A stretch of DNA of 64,000 bases, taken from positions 682,001 through 746,000 of the forward strand of contig CAWALV010000006.1 of NCBI GenBank assembly GCA_963782965.1, written 5' to 3'. Positions 9,502 through 17,644 of the stretch are shown here, one piece after another; the first letter of the stretch is position 1, and each line of letters opens with the position of its first letter. This stretch comes from CAWALV01 sp963782965 (GTDB taxonomy: Bacteria; Actinomycetota; Actinomycetes; Acidothermales; Acidothermaceae). Made by a program: the position numbers and the translations under genes. The notes beneath the pieces are model-generated. The model did no database searches. It saw only the letters and a list, made by a program, of their open reading frames with translations, and was not told the origin of the DNA.

Positions 9502-10497
9502 TCATCCGCGAAACCGGGTCGCGTCGAGGGTCTCGTGAATGACCTTGACCAGCGCTGTGGCGTCCGGCAGCGCGGCGAGTTCGAGCGGCTTGCTGTAGGG
9601 GAGCGGCACTTCGGCTGCTGCGACGCGCCGGACCGGCGCGTCGAGGTAGTCGAACGCTCCCTCTTGGATCGTCGCGGCGATCTCTGCTCCGACGCCGTAG
9701 GAAAGCCAGTCCTCTTCCAAGACCACGGCTTTGCCGGTCTTCTTCACCGATTCGACGACGGTCGTGCGGTCGAGGGGGCGCAGCGACCGCAGGTCGACGA
9801 CCTCCGCCGAGATGCCTTCGTCTTCCTGTAGTCGACGAGCGACGTCGAGCGCGACCGCCGCCATCCGGGAGTACGACACGATGGTGATGTCGTCGCCGCG
9901 TTTCGTGACCGCAGCCTTACCGATCTCGGTCACGTAATCGCCGTCCGGCACCTCGCCCTTGGTGTTGTAGAGCGCCAGGTTCTCGATGAACATCACCGGG
10001 TCGTCGTCCCTGATGGATGCCGCGAGCAGACCCTTGGCATCTGCCGGTGTCGCCGGCGTCACGACCTTGAGCCCCGGCACGTGCGCGTACCAGACCTCGA
10101 TGTTTTGGGAGTGGGTGGCGGCGAGTTGTTGGCCGCCGCCACCTGGTGTGCGGATCACCATCGGCACCCGCGACTGGCCGCCGAACATCGCATGGATCTT
10201 GGCGGCGTGGTTGACGATCTGGTCCATCGCCAGGATCGAGAAGTTGATGGTCATGATCTCGACGACGGGTCGTAGACCCAGCATCGCCGCACCGATAGCG
10301 GCGCCGACGAACCCCTCCTCGGCGATGGGGGTGTCGCGGATGCGGTCGGGTCCGAACTCGGCGAGCAACCCGGCGGTGATCTTGTACGAGCCCTCGAAGA
10401 CGCCGATCTCCTCGCCCATCAAGAAGACGTTCGGGTCGCGCAGGAGTTCGGCACGCAACGTGTCGTGCAGCGCTTGGCGATAACTGATTACGGGCAC
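9502..10497 (-). CDS. pdhB: Pyruvate dehydrogenase E1 component, beta subunit
   Basis: The frame is open far upstream, but the family start is the GTG at 10497 (VPVISYRQALHDTLRAELLRD), with GAAAGG 7 bases before it. That gives 331 residues, the usual E1beta length. Family motifs: FLMGEEIGVFEGSYKIT, RIRDTPIAEEGFVGAAIGAAMLGLRPVVEIM, SRVPMVIRTPGGGG, and the C-terminal transketolase domain VEDWLSYGVGAEIAATIQE. Pairs with E1alpha in ThDP-dependent decarboxylation of pyruvate. The gap to E1alpha is 14 bases. Confidence 0.93.
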   Translation of the reverse strand: MPVISYRQALHDTLRAELLRDPNVFLMGEEIGVFEGSYKITAGLLAEFGPDRIRDTPIAEEGFVGAAIGAAMLGLRPVVEIMTINFSILAMDQIVNHAAKIHAMFGGQSRVPMVIRTPGGGGQQLAATHSQNIEVWYAHVPGLKVVTPATPADAKGLLAASIRDDDPVMFIENLALYNTKGEVPDGDYVTEIGKAAVTKRGDDITIVSYSRMAAVALDVARRLQEDEGISAEVVDLRSLRPLDRTTVVESVKKTGKAVVLEEDWLSYGVGAEIAATIQEGAFDYLDAPVRRVAAAEVPLPYSKPLELAALPDATALVKVIHETLDATRFRG

Positions 10498-10511
10498 CGG
10501 GTCGCCTTTCG

Positions 10512-11702
10512 CTACGACGCGACGGAACGGTCGCTGGAGGAGTCGATGTGGAGCGGATCGCCGGGCAACTCGCGGGGCATGTTCGCGACCGGGCTGGCGT
10601 AGGCGTGAGCGAAGAGCTGGTCGGGGGTCGGGTGCGGGGAGTCGTCGGCGAACTCGACGGACGCGTTCACCATGACCTCGGCCTCTGCGTCGATCTGCTC
10701 CGCATCGTCGGCAGTCATCACCGCGAGATCGATCAGTTGCTTGCGAAACGCCGCGACGGGGTCGAGGTCGAGCAACCGCTGCGCCTCCTCCTTGCTGCGG
10801 TACTTCGCGGGGTCGACCACGGAGTGGCCACGCAACCGCCAGCTCACGGCCTCGATGATCGAGGGTCGGCGGTCTTCCCGTGCCATGCGTAGCGCGTCTC
10901 TCATGGCCTCGCGACAGGCGATGACGTCGTTGCCGTTGACGCGCACGCCAGGGATGCGGAACGCGGAGCCCCGCTTGTAGAGGTCGGGTTCGCCCGCTGC
11001 CTTCTCGACCGGGGTACCCATGCCGAGGTGGTTGTTGATGACGACGTAAACGATCGGCAGCTTCCAGATCGCGGCCAGGTTGAGCGACTCGTGCCATGCG
11101 CCGATGTTCGTCGTCGCGTCTCCGAGCTGGCACACCACTGCTTCGGTGTGCGGGCCGCCGGCGCCGCGGTAGGCGATCGCCAGGGCGGCACCGGTCGCAG
11201 GCGGAATCTGGCCGCCGACGATGCCGTAGCCGCCGAGCAGCCGGGCTTCGGTGTCGAACAGGTGCATCGAGCCGCCCCAGCCCTTCGACACGCCGGTCGT
11301 TCGGCCGAACAGCTCTGCCATCACCCGGCCCGGTTCGATGCCGCGGGCGATGGCGTAGCCGTGTTCGCGGTAGGTCGTGAAGAGATAGTCGCGAGGTGCC
11401 ATGGCGTCCATCAACCCGACGACGGTCGCCTCCTCGCCTAGGTTGAGGTGGCAGTAGCCGCCGATCTTGGCGCGCTGGTACATCTCGGCCGCTCGTTCCT
11501 CGAAGCGCCGGATCACCCGCATCCTGCGGTAGTACTCGCGAAGCACCTCCGCGGGTTCGTCACTGAGGTGCCCCGCCGGCGCGGAGGTCGCCGCGGTGGT
11601 CCGCGCGTTCGGCTTGCGCGGCGCCTTTGCGGCTGCCTTGCCCGCGGGGGCCTTGCCCGCGCGTGGGTTTCCCGACGCACTCTTCTTCTGGGCGGGGGGC
11701 AA
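10512..11702 (-). CDS. pdhA: Pyruvate dehydrogenase E1 component, alpha subunit
   Basis: First gene of the operon. The first ~45 residues are a Lys/Ala/Pro-rich low-complexity tail (GKAPAGKAAAKAPRKPNARTT), unusual for E1alpha. The catalytic part then begins at LSDEPAEVLREYYRRMRVIRRFEERAAEMYQR. The ThDP/Mg motif is GDATTNIGAWHESLNLAAIWKLPIVYVVINN. RLRGHSVVDPAKYRSKEE is the phosphorylation-loop region of the family. Family members form an alpha2beta2 E1. The basic tail could mediate complex assembly; that is inference. Confidence 0.93.
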   Translation of the reverse strand: MPPAQKKSASGNPRAGKAPAGKAAAKAPRKPNARTTAATSAPAGHLSDEPAEVLREYYRRMRVIRRFEERAAEMYQRAKIGGYCHLNLGEEATVVGLMDAMAPRDYLFTTYREHGYAIARGIEPGRVMAELFGRTTGVSKGWGGSMHLFDTEARLLGGYGIVGGQIPPATGAALAIAYRGAGGPHTEAVVCQLGDATTNIGAWHESLNLAAIWKLPIVYVVINNHLGMGTPVEKAAGEPDLYKRGSAFRIPGVRVNGNDVIACREAMRDALRMAREDRRPSIIEAVSWRLRGHSVVDPAKYRSKEEAQRLLDLDPVAAFRKQLIDLAVMTADDAEQIDAEAEVMVNASVEFADDSPHPTPDQLFAHAYASPVANMPRELPGDPLHIDSSSDRSVAS

Positions 11703-11758
11703 CGTGTCTCTCCCTAACTAGCGGCGGTGACGATGCATGAGTTCAGCTGGTCAACCGG

Positions 11759-12226
11759 TCAGGCACCGGGCGCCTGTTGCTGGTGGATGAAGCGGACCGA
11801 ATCCGCGGCGCAGGTGGGGCAAGACGCGGGTGGTCGCTCACCGCGAGCCTGCGTGCCGCAGACCTCGCACACCCACTCCATCGCGATGAGCGCCACGATG
11901 TCGGCTCGGCTCACGATGCCGACCAGCTGGCGTCCCGACATGACCGGAACGCGCCGAATGTGTCGTTCGACGAGCAGATGGCGGACGGCGTCGACGTCGG
12001 TGTCTTCGGTGACGCTGATGATTCCGGGCGACATGATGTCGGCGGCGGTGGCGCCGGTGCGCGACATGAGATCGTGCTCGCTGACCAGACCGACGACGGC
12101 CCCGGTGGCGTCGACGACCGGTACGGCGCTGATCCGGCGCTCGACGAGCAGTTGGGCGACGTCGGCGGCGGGCATGCCGACCTCGGCCGTGTAGACCGGC
12201 GCTTTCATGATCTCTTTGACCTTCAT
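11759..12226 (-). CDS. CBS-domain-pair protein with C-terminal zinc ribbon
   Basis: The start at 12226 (MKVKEIMKAPVYTAEVGMPAADVAQLLVERRISAVPVV) fits family alignment; an upstream ATG at 12265 would add 13 Arg/Pro-rich residues. Two CBS motifs follow (ISAVPVVDATGAVVGLVSEHDL and IRRVPVMSGRQLVGIVSRADIV), which usually bind adenosyl nucleotides as a sensor. The last ~35 residues carry CEVCGTQ...CPTC, a rubredoxin-like zinc ribbon. It lies upstream of the pdh operon on the same strand, so co-regulation is possible. Confidence 0.8.
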   Translation of the reverse strand: MKVKEIMKAPVYTAEVGMPAADVAQLLVERRISAVPVVDATGAVVGLVSEHDLMSRTGATAADIMSPGIISVTEDTDVDAVRHLLVERHIRRVPVMSGRQLVGIVSRADIVALIAMEWVCEVCGTQARGERPPASCPTCAADSVRFIHQQQAPGA

Positions 12227-12433
12227 GGGATCCCGAGCTCTCGTTGGCGTCGGGCGCGCACGCATCCGCCGAGCCCGGGGACGGAACTCGCGGCGGCCGA
12301 CGACTTGTGGTCCTGGCGTGAGTTCAGCCTATCTGCGGCGTTGCTCCGTCTCGTACGCGGTGGCGATGAGTGATCCTCGACCAGATGGCGACAAGCGTGT
12401 GCCCGGCGCGCTCACTGTCGGCATGATGTGCCC

Positions 12434-13210
12434 ATGAAGGCGGCAGCGGGCGACCTCTTCTGGGATCTCAACGGCGATCTCGGCGAGTCTTTCGGCGCCT
12501 ACCGGATGGGCGAGGACGACGCGATGCTCGACGTCGTCACGAGCGCCTCCGTCGCGTGCGGCTTCCACGCCGGCGACCCGATGGTCATGACGAACACGGT
12601 CGCCGCGGCGGCCCGGCGCGGCGTCTCGATCGGCGCGCACGTCGGCTATCGCGATTTGCAAGGCTTCGGACGCCGGAAGCTCGACCTCGTACCGGCCGAG
12701 CTCGCGGCGGACGTGGTCTACCAGATCGGGGCACTGCAGGGCATCGCTCGCTCGTGCGGGACCGAGGTGCGCTACGTGAAGCCCCATGGGGCCTTGTACA
12801 ACGCCGCTGCGGCCGATGCCGATGTGGCTCGTACCGTGCTCGCGGGCGTTCGGGCGGTGGATCCCTCGCTGCCCGTGCTGACGTTGCCGGGGTCGGTGCT
12901 CGCTCGCGTCGCCGTCGAGCTCGGCGCACCGGTCGTGCTCGAATGCTTCGCCGACCGCGCTTACAACGCCGACGGCACCCTCGTACCGAGGTCACGCCCT
13001 GGCGCCGTTATCGATGACGTGCGGGCCGTCGTGGGTCGCGCCGTGACGATGGCGACCACAGGCTCAGTGCTTGCCGAGGGCGGCACTACCGTCACGGTGA
13101 CCGCCGAAACGATGTGCGTGCACGGCGACACACCCGGTGCCGCGCGGTTGGCGCGGGCGGTTCGCCAGGCCCTCCTCGACGCTGGTGTGACGCTGCGACC
13201 GTTCCGGTGA
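12434..13210 (+). CDS. pxpA: 5-oxoprolinase subunit PxpA (LamB/YcsF family)
   Basis: Contains the family hallmark WDLNGDLGESFGAYRMGEDDAMLDVVTSASVACGFHAGDP, then GAHVGYRDLQGFGRR and VRYVKPHGALYN. With PxpB and PxpC it cleaves 5-oxoproline to glutamate using ATP. The ATG at 12434 is preferred; an in-frame GTG two codons upstream is possible. No clear ribosome-binding site is visible for either. The stop overlaps the pxpB start by 4 bases. Confidence 0.92.
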   Translation: MKAAAGDLFWDLNGDLGESFGAYRMGEDDAMLDVVTSASVACGFHAGDPMVMTNTVAAAARRGVSIGAHVGYRDLQGFGRRKLDLVPAELAADVVYQIGALQGIARSCGTEVRYVKPHGALYNAAAADADVARTVLAGVRAVDPSLPVLTLPGSVLARVAVELGAPVVLECFADRAYNADGTLVPRSRPGAVIDDVRAVVGRAVTMATTGSVLAEGGTTVTVTAETMCVHGDTPGAARLARAVRQALLDAGVTLRPFR

Positions 13211-13833
13211 GACCGCGAGTACGCACGTTCGGCGACGCCGCCGTCATCGTCGAGGTCGAACCGGCGGCGCGCCACGATGTTGCCGCGGCCCTGGCCCGCA
13301 TGGCGATTCCCGGGGTGGGCGACATCGTCCCGGCCGAGCGAAGCGTCCTGGTGCGCGTCGATCCACGAGGCGACGTCGATGACCTCGCCCGCCGGCTCGC
13401 TGTCACGGTCGACGACCTGACCGAACCGGCGCTCGAGCGGGAAGGCGACGAGCTCGTCCTCCCGATCGTCTACGACGGCGCCGACCTCGCAGCCGTCGCC
13501 GAACTGGTCGGCCTGTCGGTGCCCGAGGTGATTGCGCGACACGAAGGTGCCCGTTACGTCGTCGCGTTTCTCGGATTCACTCCGGGATTCGCCTATCTCG
13601 ATGGCTTGCCCGATTCTCTTCGGGTGCCGCGCCTCGCGACCCCGCGCAAGCAGGTGCCGGTTGGCGCAGTCGGTATCGCGGACGGTCGCTCGTGCGTCTA
13701 TCCCACGGCGACGCCGGGTGGCTGGCGGTTGATCGGTCACACCATGGCAGCCTTGTTCGACCCCGCCGCGGTGCCACCGACCCCACCGACTCCCCTGGCC
13801 GCCGGCCGGCGGGTGAGGTTCGTGGCGTCGTGA
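13207..13833 (+). CDS. pxpB: 5-oxoprolinase subunit PxpB (KipI family)
   Basis: The GTG at 13207 overlaps the pxpA stop in GTGA, typical coupling. The family pattern is clear: RTFGDAAVIVEV at the N-terminus, VAFLGFTPGFAYLDGLP, PRLATPRKQVPVGAVGIADGRSCVYPTATPGGWRLIG. Roughly 208 residues, the normal length. Formerly annotated as an allophanate hydrolase subunit 1 or kinase inhibitor; the gene order A-B-C supports the oxoprolinase role. Confidence 0.92.
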   Translation: MRPRVRTFGDAAVIVEVEPAARHDVAAALARMAIPGVGDIVPAERSVLVRVDPRGDVDDLARRLAVTVDDLTEPALEREGDELVLPIVYDGADLAAVAELVGLSVPEVIARHEGARYVVAFLGFTPGFAYLDGLPDSLRVPRLATPRKQVPVGAVGIADGRSCVYPTATPGGWRLIGHTMAALFDPAAVPPTPPTPLAAGRRVRFVAS

Positions 13834-14810
13834 CGAGCGCTGCCGCCGCTCTCGTCGTCGAGCATCCGGGGTTGCGCACGACCGTGCAGGATCGTGGACG
13901 GCGCGGATTGGCGCACCTCGGGGTACCGCGATCCGGTGCTGCGGACTGGTTCAGCGCGCAGCTGGCCAATGCCTTGCTCGGCAACGACCCGGACAGTGCC
14001 GTGCTGGAGTCGACCATGCGCGGCCCGACACTGCGCTGCACCGCCGACGCCGTACTCGCCACCGCCGGGGCGCCGGCTCCGGTGTTCGTCGACGAGATGG
14101 CGGTGCCGTTCGGCGCGGTGCTGGCCGTTCGGTCAGGTCAGCGGCTACGGATCGGTCGCAGCTCCGACGGCGTCTACAGCTACGTCGCCGTCGCGGGCGG
14201 CATCGACGCGGCTCCGGTGCTGGGCAGCCGTTCGACGGACACGTTGAGTGGGCTCGGCCCGCAGGTGCTGGTCACCGGTGCCGTGTTGCGGGTCGGCCCG
14301 AGGTCGGGCGGAAGCGGCGAGGGTGCTCCGGGTGTCGCCGTCAAGAAAGGCACCGCAAAGCCGCTCGCGTGGGCGCGGCTGGAGCCGTGGCGGCGAGGGG
14401 AGCCACGTCGCGTACGCGTCGTCCGGGCTGAATCCGCCGGCTGGTTCGACGACGCTGCCCTCGCCGGGTTGCTCGACAGCGAGTTCGTCGTCGACCCGGC
14501 GAGTAACCGGGTCGGTGCCAGGCTCGCCGGACCAGCAATTCCCCGACGGGCCGGCGAGTACCCCACGCAGGGCATGGTCTGCGGCGCGATCCAGGTGCCC
14601 CCCGACGGCCGGCCGATCGTGCTGCTCGCCGACCATGCTGTGACGGGCGGCTACCCCGTCCTTGGCGTGGTCGCGACGGTGGACCTGCCCGTCGTGGCGC
14701 AGGCCCGCCCCGGTACGCCGCTGCGCTTCGATGTCGTCTCGCTGCGCGAGGCGCAAGCCGCTCATGCGGATGCGAGGACATTGCTGGACGACGTCGCTGC
14801 CGCCGGATAG
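13830..14810 (+). CDS. pxpC: 5-oxoprolinase subunit PxpC (biotin-dependent carboxyltransferase domain)
   Basis: The GTG at 13830 overlaps the pxpB stop by 4 bases. VVEHPGLRTTVQDRGRRGLAHLGVPRSGAADWFSAQLANALLGN is the family N-terminus. TQGMVCGAIQVPPDGRPIVLLADHAVTGGYPVLGVV is the conserved C-terminal block. About 326 residues. Completes the oxoprolinase operon, which recycles the damaged metabolite 5-oxoproline. Confidence 0.92.
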   Translation: MTSAAAALVVEHPGLRTTVQDRGRRGLAHLGVPRSGAADWFSAQLANALLGNDPDSAVLESTMRGPTLRCTADAVLATAGAPAPVFVDEMAVPFGAVLAVRSGQRLRIGRSSDGVYSYVAVAGGIDAAPVLGSRSTDTLSGLGPQVLVTGAVLRVGPRSGGSGEGAPGVAVKKGTAKPLAWARLEPWRRGEPRRVRVVRAESAGWFDDAALAGLLDSEFVVDPASNRVGARLAGPAIPRRAGEYPTQGMVCGAIQVPPDGRPIVLLADHAVTGGYPVLGVVATVDLPVVAQARPGTPLRFDVVSLREAQAAHADARTLLDDVAAAG

Positions 14811-14844
14811 GTGAGCGGCGCCGCCGCCTTAGTCCCGGTCGTTG

Positions 14845-15192
14845 TCAGGTGGCGTCGGTGTCGAACGGCACGGCGTCCATCGGGCCCGACGCGAGCACGG
14901 GGGCAGGCGTCGGTGACGTCGACGCGACCGGCTCGCCCAACCCGGCTTCGTCGTCGAGCAGGTGCTTGCGCAGCAGGGCTCGCGGACGCAGGTCGCTGAT
15001 ATCGAGCTCGCCGATGGTGTCACCGAGCTCCGACTTGAGTTCGGTGCGGGCTTGCTGAGCCATGCTTCGAAGCTGGCGAAGCATGCGCGCCGCGTCGCGG
15101 GCCACCTGCGGCAACTTGTCCGGCCCGAAGACGACGAGCGCGATCACCCCCAACAGCAACAGCTTCGTCATGCTGAGGTCGGTGAACGGCAC
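14845..15192 (-). CDS. tatB: Sec-independent translocase protein TatB
   Basis: A single N-terminal transmembrane helix with the Tat signature LLLLGVIALVVFGPDKLPQVARDAARMLRQLR is followed by an amphipathic helix and a charged tail (RTELKSELGDTIGELDISDLRPRALLRKHL) that matches actinobacterial TatB rather than TatA. TatB with TatC binds twin-arginine signal peptides. The gene stands alone, with no TatA or TatC neighbour here. Confidence 0.87.
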   Translation of the reverse strand: MPFTDLSMTKLLLLGVIALVVFGPDKLPQVARDAARMLRQLRSMAQQARTELKSELGDTIGELDISDLRPRALLRKHLLDDEAGLGEPVASTSPTPAPVLASGPMDAVPFDTDAT

Positions 15193-15281
15193 GGCATACC
15201 TTCCTAGGCGCCACGCGCGCGCGTCGGCGCACGCGTGAGCCTCCTAGGCTAACCACTCACGGCGACCTGCGCAGCGAAGCG

Positions 15282-15617
15282 TCAGTGTCCGGCGGCGTGG
15301 TAGCGCTCGATGAGCGCGGCAGGGAGCCGGCCGCGCTCGGGCACCTTGATCCGGTTCGACCGCGCCCACGCGCGAACGGCGCGGGGGTCTGCCGCGACGT
15401 CGACGCGGCGTTGCGCGACCATCCCGCCCCGCCGGCTGGTGCGGACCATCCGGCGTCCGGCGTGGGAGTAGGGCGCCAGGGCAGCCCGCAGCCGGTCGGC
15501 GTTCCGCTTGCTCAGGTCGATCTCGTACTCACGTCCGTCGAGCCCGAACCGGATCGTCTCGACCGCCTTGCCCCCATCGAGATCGTCGAGCAGGCTCAAC
15601 ACTCGTCGCTCTGCCAC
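15282..15617 (-). CDS. Lsr2-family nucleoid-associated protein
   Basis: This 111-residue protein has the Lsr2 N-terminal dimerisation fold (VLSLLDDLDGGKAVETIRFGLDGREYEIDLSKRNADRLRAAL) and the C-terminal DNA-binding domain (VRAWARSNRIKVPERGRLPAALIERY) with the RGR minor-groove motif. Lsr2 bridges DNA and silences AT-rich, often horizontally acquired genes. Actinomycetes often carry more than one paralogue, so this may not be the main copy. Confidence 0.9.
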   Translation of the reverse strand: MAERRVLSLLDDLDGGKAVETIRFGLDGREYEIDLSKRNADRLRAALAPYSHAGRRMVRTSRRGGMVAQRRVDVAADPRAVRAWARSNRIKVPERGRLPAALIERYHAAGH

Positions 15618-16066
15618 GGAACCATCCTTTTCGTGGGGCGCCCGGTCCCGGGTGCAGGCCCGCAGCGCGGAAGATCGTCGCGGTTCATCATTCCAGCCGC
15701 GACCGCTGTGGCCTGTTGCCGGGCCGCGACGCGCCGCAACCGGAGGGGGCCAGTGGGGCCGGATGGTTCGGGATCGGCGGCGTCGAGCCGTTCGCGAGCA
15801 TCGGTGGCCAGGGCGCCGCGTTTGGGTAGTTATGCGAGCTCAGCGCCAAGCCATCCCATCGGCCGTTACTCCTAGACGTTTGGCCGATGCACAGCGCCGG
15901 GTGCCTGGATACACACTGACGACTGGTGCGAGAGCGCCGGGGGGTCTACGACGAAAGCGGTCTCGGCGCCCCGGGCCAAGAAGCGGACCCGAGCGGATCT
16001 GAAGCGGACCCGATCGGAACTGAAGCGGACTGAGCGGAACTGAAGCGGGACGAGGGAGGTGGCAGC
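15618..16066. other. Intergenic region (about 450 bp) between lsr2 and a small hypothetical gene
   Basis: No supported gene. It must hold the lsr2 promoter and, at its right end, a short tandem repeat and a good ribosome-binding site for the next gene (GGAGGT at 16055-16060). Confidence 0.5.
15980..16050. repeat. 21-bp tandem repeat, about 3.4 copies
   Basis: Units begin GAAGCGGAC at 15980, 16001, 16022 and 16042. Units 1 and 2 are 21 bp, unit 3 is 20 bp, and the fourth is partial. Each full unit contains two GCGGA/TCGGA-like words. The repeat ends 17 bases before the GTG start of the downstream gene and could be a binding-site array or 5' UTR element. Confidence 0.75.
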
Positions 16067-16420
16067 GTGTCGGCTGAACCACATCTGCCGGATGCTGCCG
16101 ATGCGCACGATGCCGCCGGGGCCGCGGGGGAACGTTGGCGCGATGCCGTGGCACAACTCGAATACGCCGAGCGTCACGGCGCTGCCGCACTCGAGCTGGA
16201 GCGGTTGGCGGACCGAGTCATCGAAGCGCGCGTTGCCATGTTCCAGGCCGGCGTCCGCGACGGCTGGCGGTTGCCCGAATTCCTCCAGGCGTCGCTCGAG
16301 CGTGACCGCCACCTGATCGAGGGGTGGCCCGTCGGCCAGGAGGATTTCTACCTGGCGCTTCCCGATGCGAACCTGCTGCCCGATGCCGGCGCGTTACCCG
16401 ATGCCGACGCGGTGACTTGA
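16067..16420 (+). CDS. Hypothetical 117-residue protein
   Basis: The GTG start is preceded by GGGAGGT with good spacing. The protein is acidic and mostly helical: AGERWRDAVAQLEYAERHGAAALELERLADRVIEARVAMFQAGVRDGWRLPEFLQASLERDRHLIEGW. It ends in an imperfect repeat of LPDA (LPDANLLPDAGALPDADAVT). I recognise no family. It lies upstream of the DNA ligase on the same strand, 89 bp away. Confidence 0.6.
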   Translation: MSAEPHLPDAADAHDAAGAAGERWRDAVAQLEYAERHGAAALELERLADRVIEARVAMFQAGVRDGWRLPEFLQASLERDRHLIEGWPVGQEDFYLALPDANLLPDAGALPDADAVT

Positions 16421-16509
16421 TCCCCGCCGTTCACCCTTCTTCTGCGCCGCTGCGGTCATTTTCCGGCCGTGGCGGCGCCGTCACGTCCGGCGGTGGGAAC
16501 ATCCGTCCT

Positions 16510-17523
16510 GTGGCGGCGAAGGACACAAGGCGAGCAATCAAGCCGATGCTGGCCGTCGCCGGTGAGCTGCCGACACGCGGGGGCGTCGTCCGCGGGCAGC
16601 CGGTGGAGTGGATCACCGAAATGAAATGGGACGGCGTGCGTGCGCTGGCCTACGTCGAGGGCGGTCGGCTCCAGCTCTTCAGCCGCAATGGCCGGGATGT
16701 CACGGCGTCCTATCCCGAGCTCGAGGGATTGCCCGCGGGTGTCGGCTGCGACATCGTCCTCGACGGTGAGATCGTCGCGCTCGACGCAGCTCAGCGGCCC
16801 GACTTCGGATTGCTCCAGTCGCGGATGCACGTCGCCGACGCGACCCGGGCGGCCCGGCTCGCTCAGACGGTTCCGGTCTGTTACCTCGTCTTCGACCTCC
16901 TCTCACTCGACGGCCACGACCTCACGTCGTTGCCCTACCGGCGGCGCCGCGAACTGCTGGAGCAGCTCGACCTCCGGGTGGAAGGCGTGGCAGTGCCTCC
17001 CACGTTTGACGGCGATCCGCGGGTCGCGTTGGCCGTCAGTGGCGAGCGCGGGCTCGAAGGCGTGGTCTGCAAGCGCGCCGACTCGCGATACGAGCCGGGG
17101 CGCCGCTCGGCCGCGTGGGTGAAGGTCAAGCATCAGCGCATGCAGGAAGTCGTCATCGTCGGTTGGCAGCCGGGCGAAGGACGGCGCAGCGGCGAGATCG
17201 GCGCGTTGCTCCTCGCCGTCCATGATGTCGGTGACGGCTCCGGCCACGCTGCTCTGCGGTATGCCGGGCAGGTCGGCACCGGCTTCAGCGACGACGAGCT
17301 TCGTCGGTTGCGTCGGGTGTTGGAGCCGCTGCGAGTCGCTCGGCCACCGCTCGCCGACGTCCCGCGGGAGCACGCGCGCGACGCCGTCTGGGTGAGTCCG
17401 GAACTGGTCGGCGAGGTCACGTTCGGCGAGTGGACGCGCGATCAGCGCCTGCGCCACCCGTCCTGGCGCGGGTTGCGTCCGGACAAGACGGCTGACGACG
17501 TTGTCGTGGAGGAGTCACGATGA
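16510..17523 (+). CDS. ATP-dependent DNA ligase (LigC/LigD-ligase-domain type)
   Basis: Seals nicks using ATP through an enzyme-AMP intermediate. The adenylylated lysine is in EMKWDGVRALAYVEG (about residue 39), followed by motif III DGEIVALDAAQRPDFGLLQSR, motif IV EGVVCKRADSRYEPGRRSAAWVKVKH and an OB-fold C-terminus (GQVGTGFSDDELRRL). At about 337 residues it is a stand-alone ligase without polymerase or nuclease domains. The start is inferred (GTG, VAAKDTRRAIKPMLAV), with GGTGGG upstream. A separate LigD-type polymerase gene is at the right end of the window, so an NHEJ or repair role is plausible. Confidence 0.88.
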   Translation: MAAKDTRRAIKPMLAVAGELPTRGGVVRGQPVEWITEMKWDGVRALAYVEGGRLQLFSRNGRDVTASYPELEGLPAGVGCDIVLDGEIVALDAAQRPDFGLLQSRMHVADATRAARLAQTVPVCYLVFDLLSLDGHDLTSLPYRRRRELLEQLDLRVEGVAVPPTFDGDPRVALAVSGERGLEGVVCKRADSRYEPGRRSAAWVKVKHQRMQEVVIVGWQPGEGRRSGEIGALLLAVHDVGDGSGHAALRYAGQVGTGFSDDELRRLRRVLEPLRVARPPLADVPREHARDAVWVSPELVGEVTFGEWTRDQRLRHPSWRGLRPDKTADDVVVEESR

Positions 17524-17540
17524 ACGTTTGCATTGCCGGT

Positions 17541-17592
17541 TTGACAGGTAAGGCGACCCTAAGCTGCAATGGTGTTTGTAAGGGTCACCTAA
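17541..17592 (+). promoter_or_regulatory. Promoter with two DtxR/IdeR-like operator boxes upstream of the ZIP transporter
   Basis: Two boxes of form TAAGG-N4-CCTAA/ACCTAA occur at 17549-17562 (TAAGGCGACCCTAA) and 17579-17592 (TAAGGGTCACCTAA), with centres exactly 30 bp apart. They resemble half-conserved DtxR-family iron/manganese boxes (TTAGGTnAGnCTnACCTAA). A -35-like TTGACA (17541-17546) and -10-like TGCAAT (17565-17570) enclose the first box, so a bound repressor would block transcription. Regulator identity is inference. Confidence 0.6.
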
Positions 17593-17644
17593 CTAGCCGT
17601 CCCGGTGCCGTCATGCGCGCCGGCCTGGACCGGAGTGGAGCAGC

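Noticed and set aside
12961..13740. 259-residue minus-strand frame over pxpA/pxpB
   Set aside because: Antisense shadow of the pxp operon.
15980..16050. CRISPR array
   Set aside because: The repeat is contiguous with no spacers and no cas genes are present.
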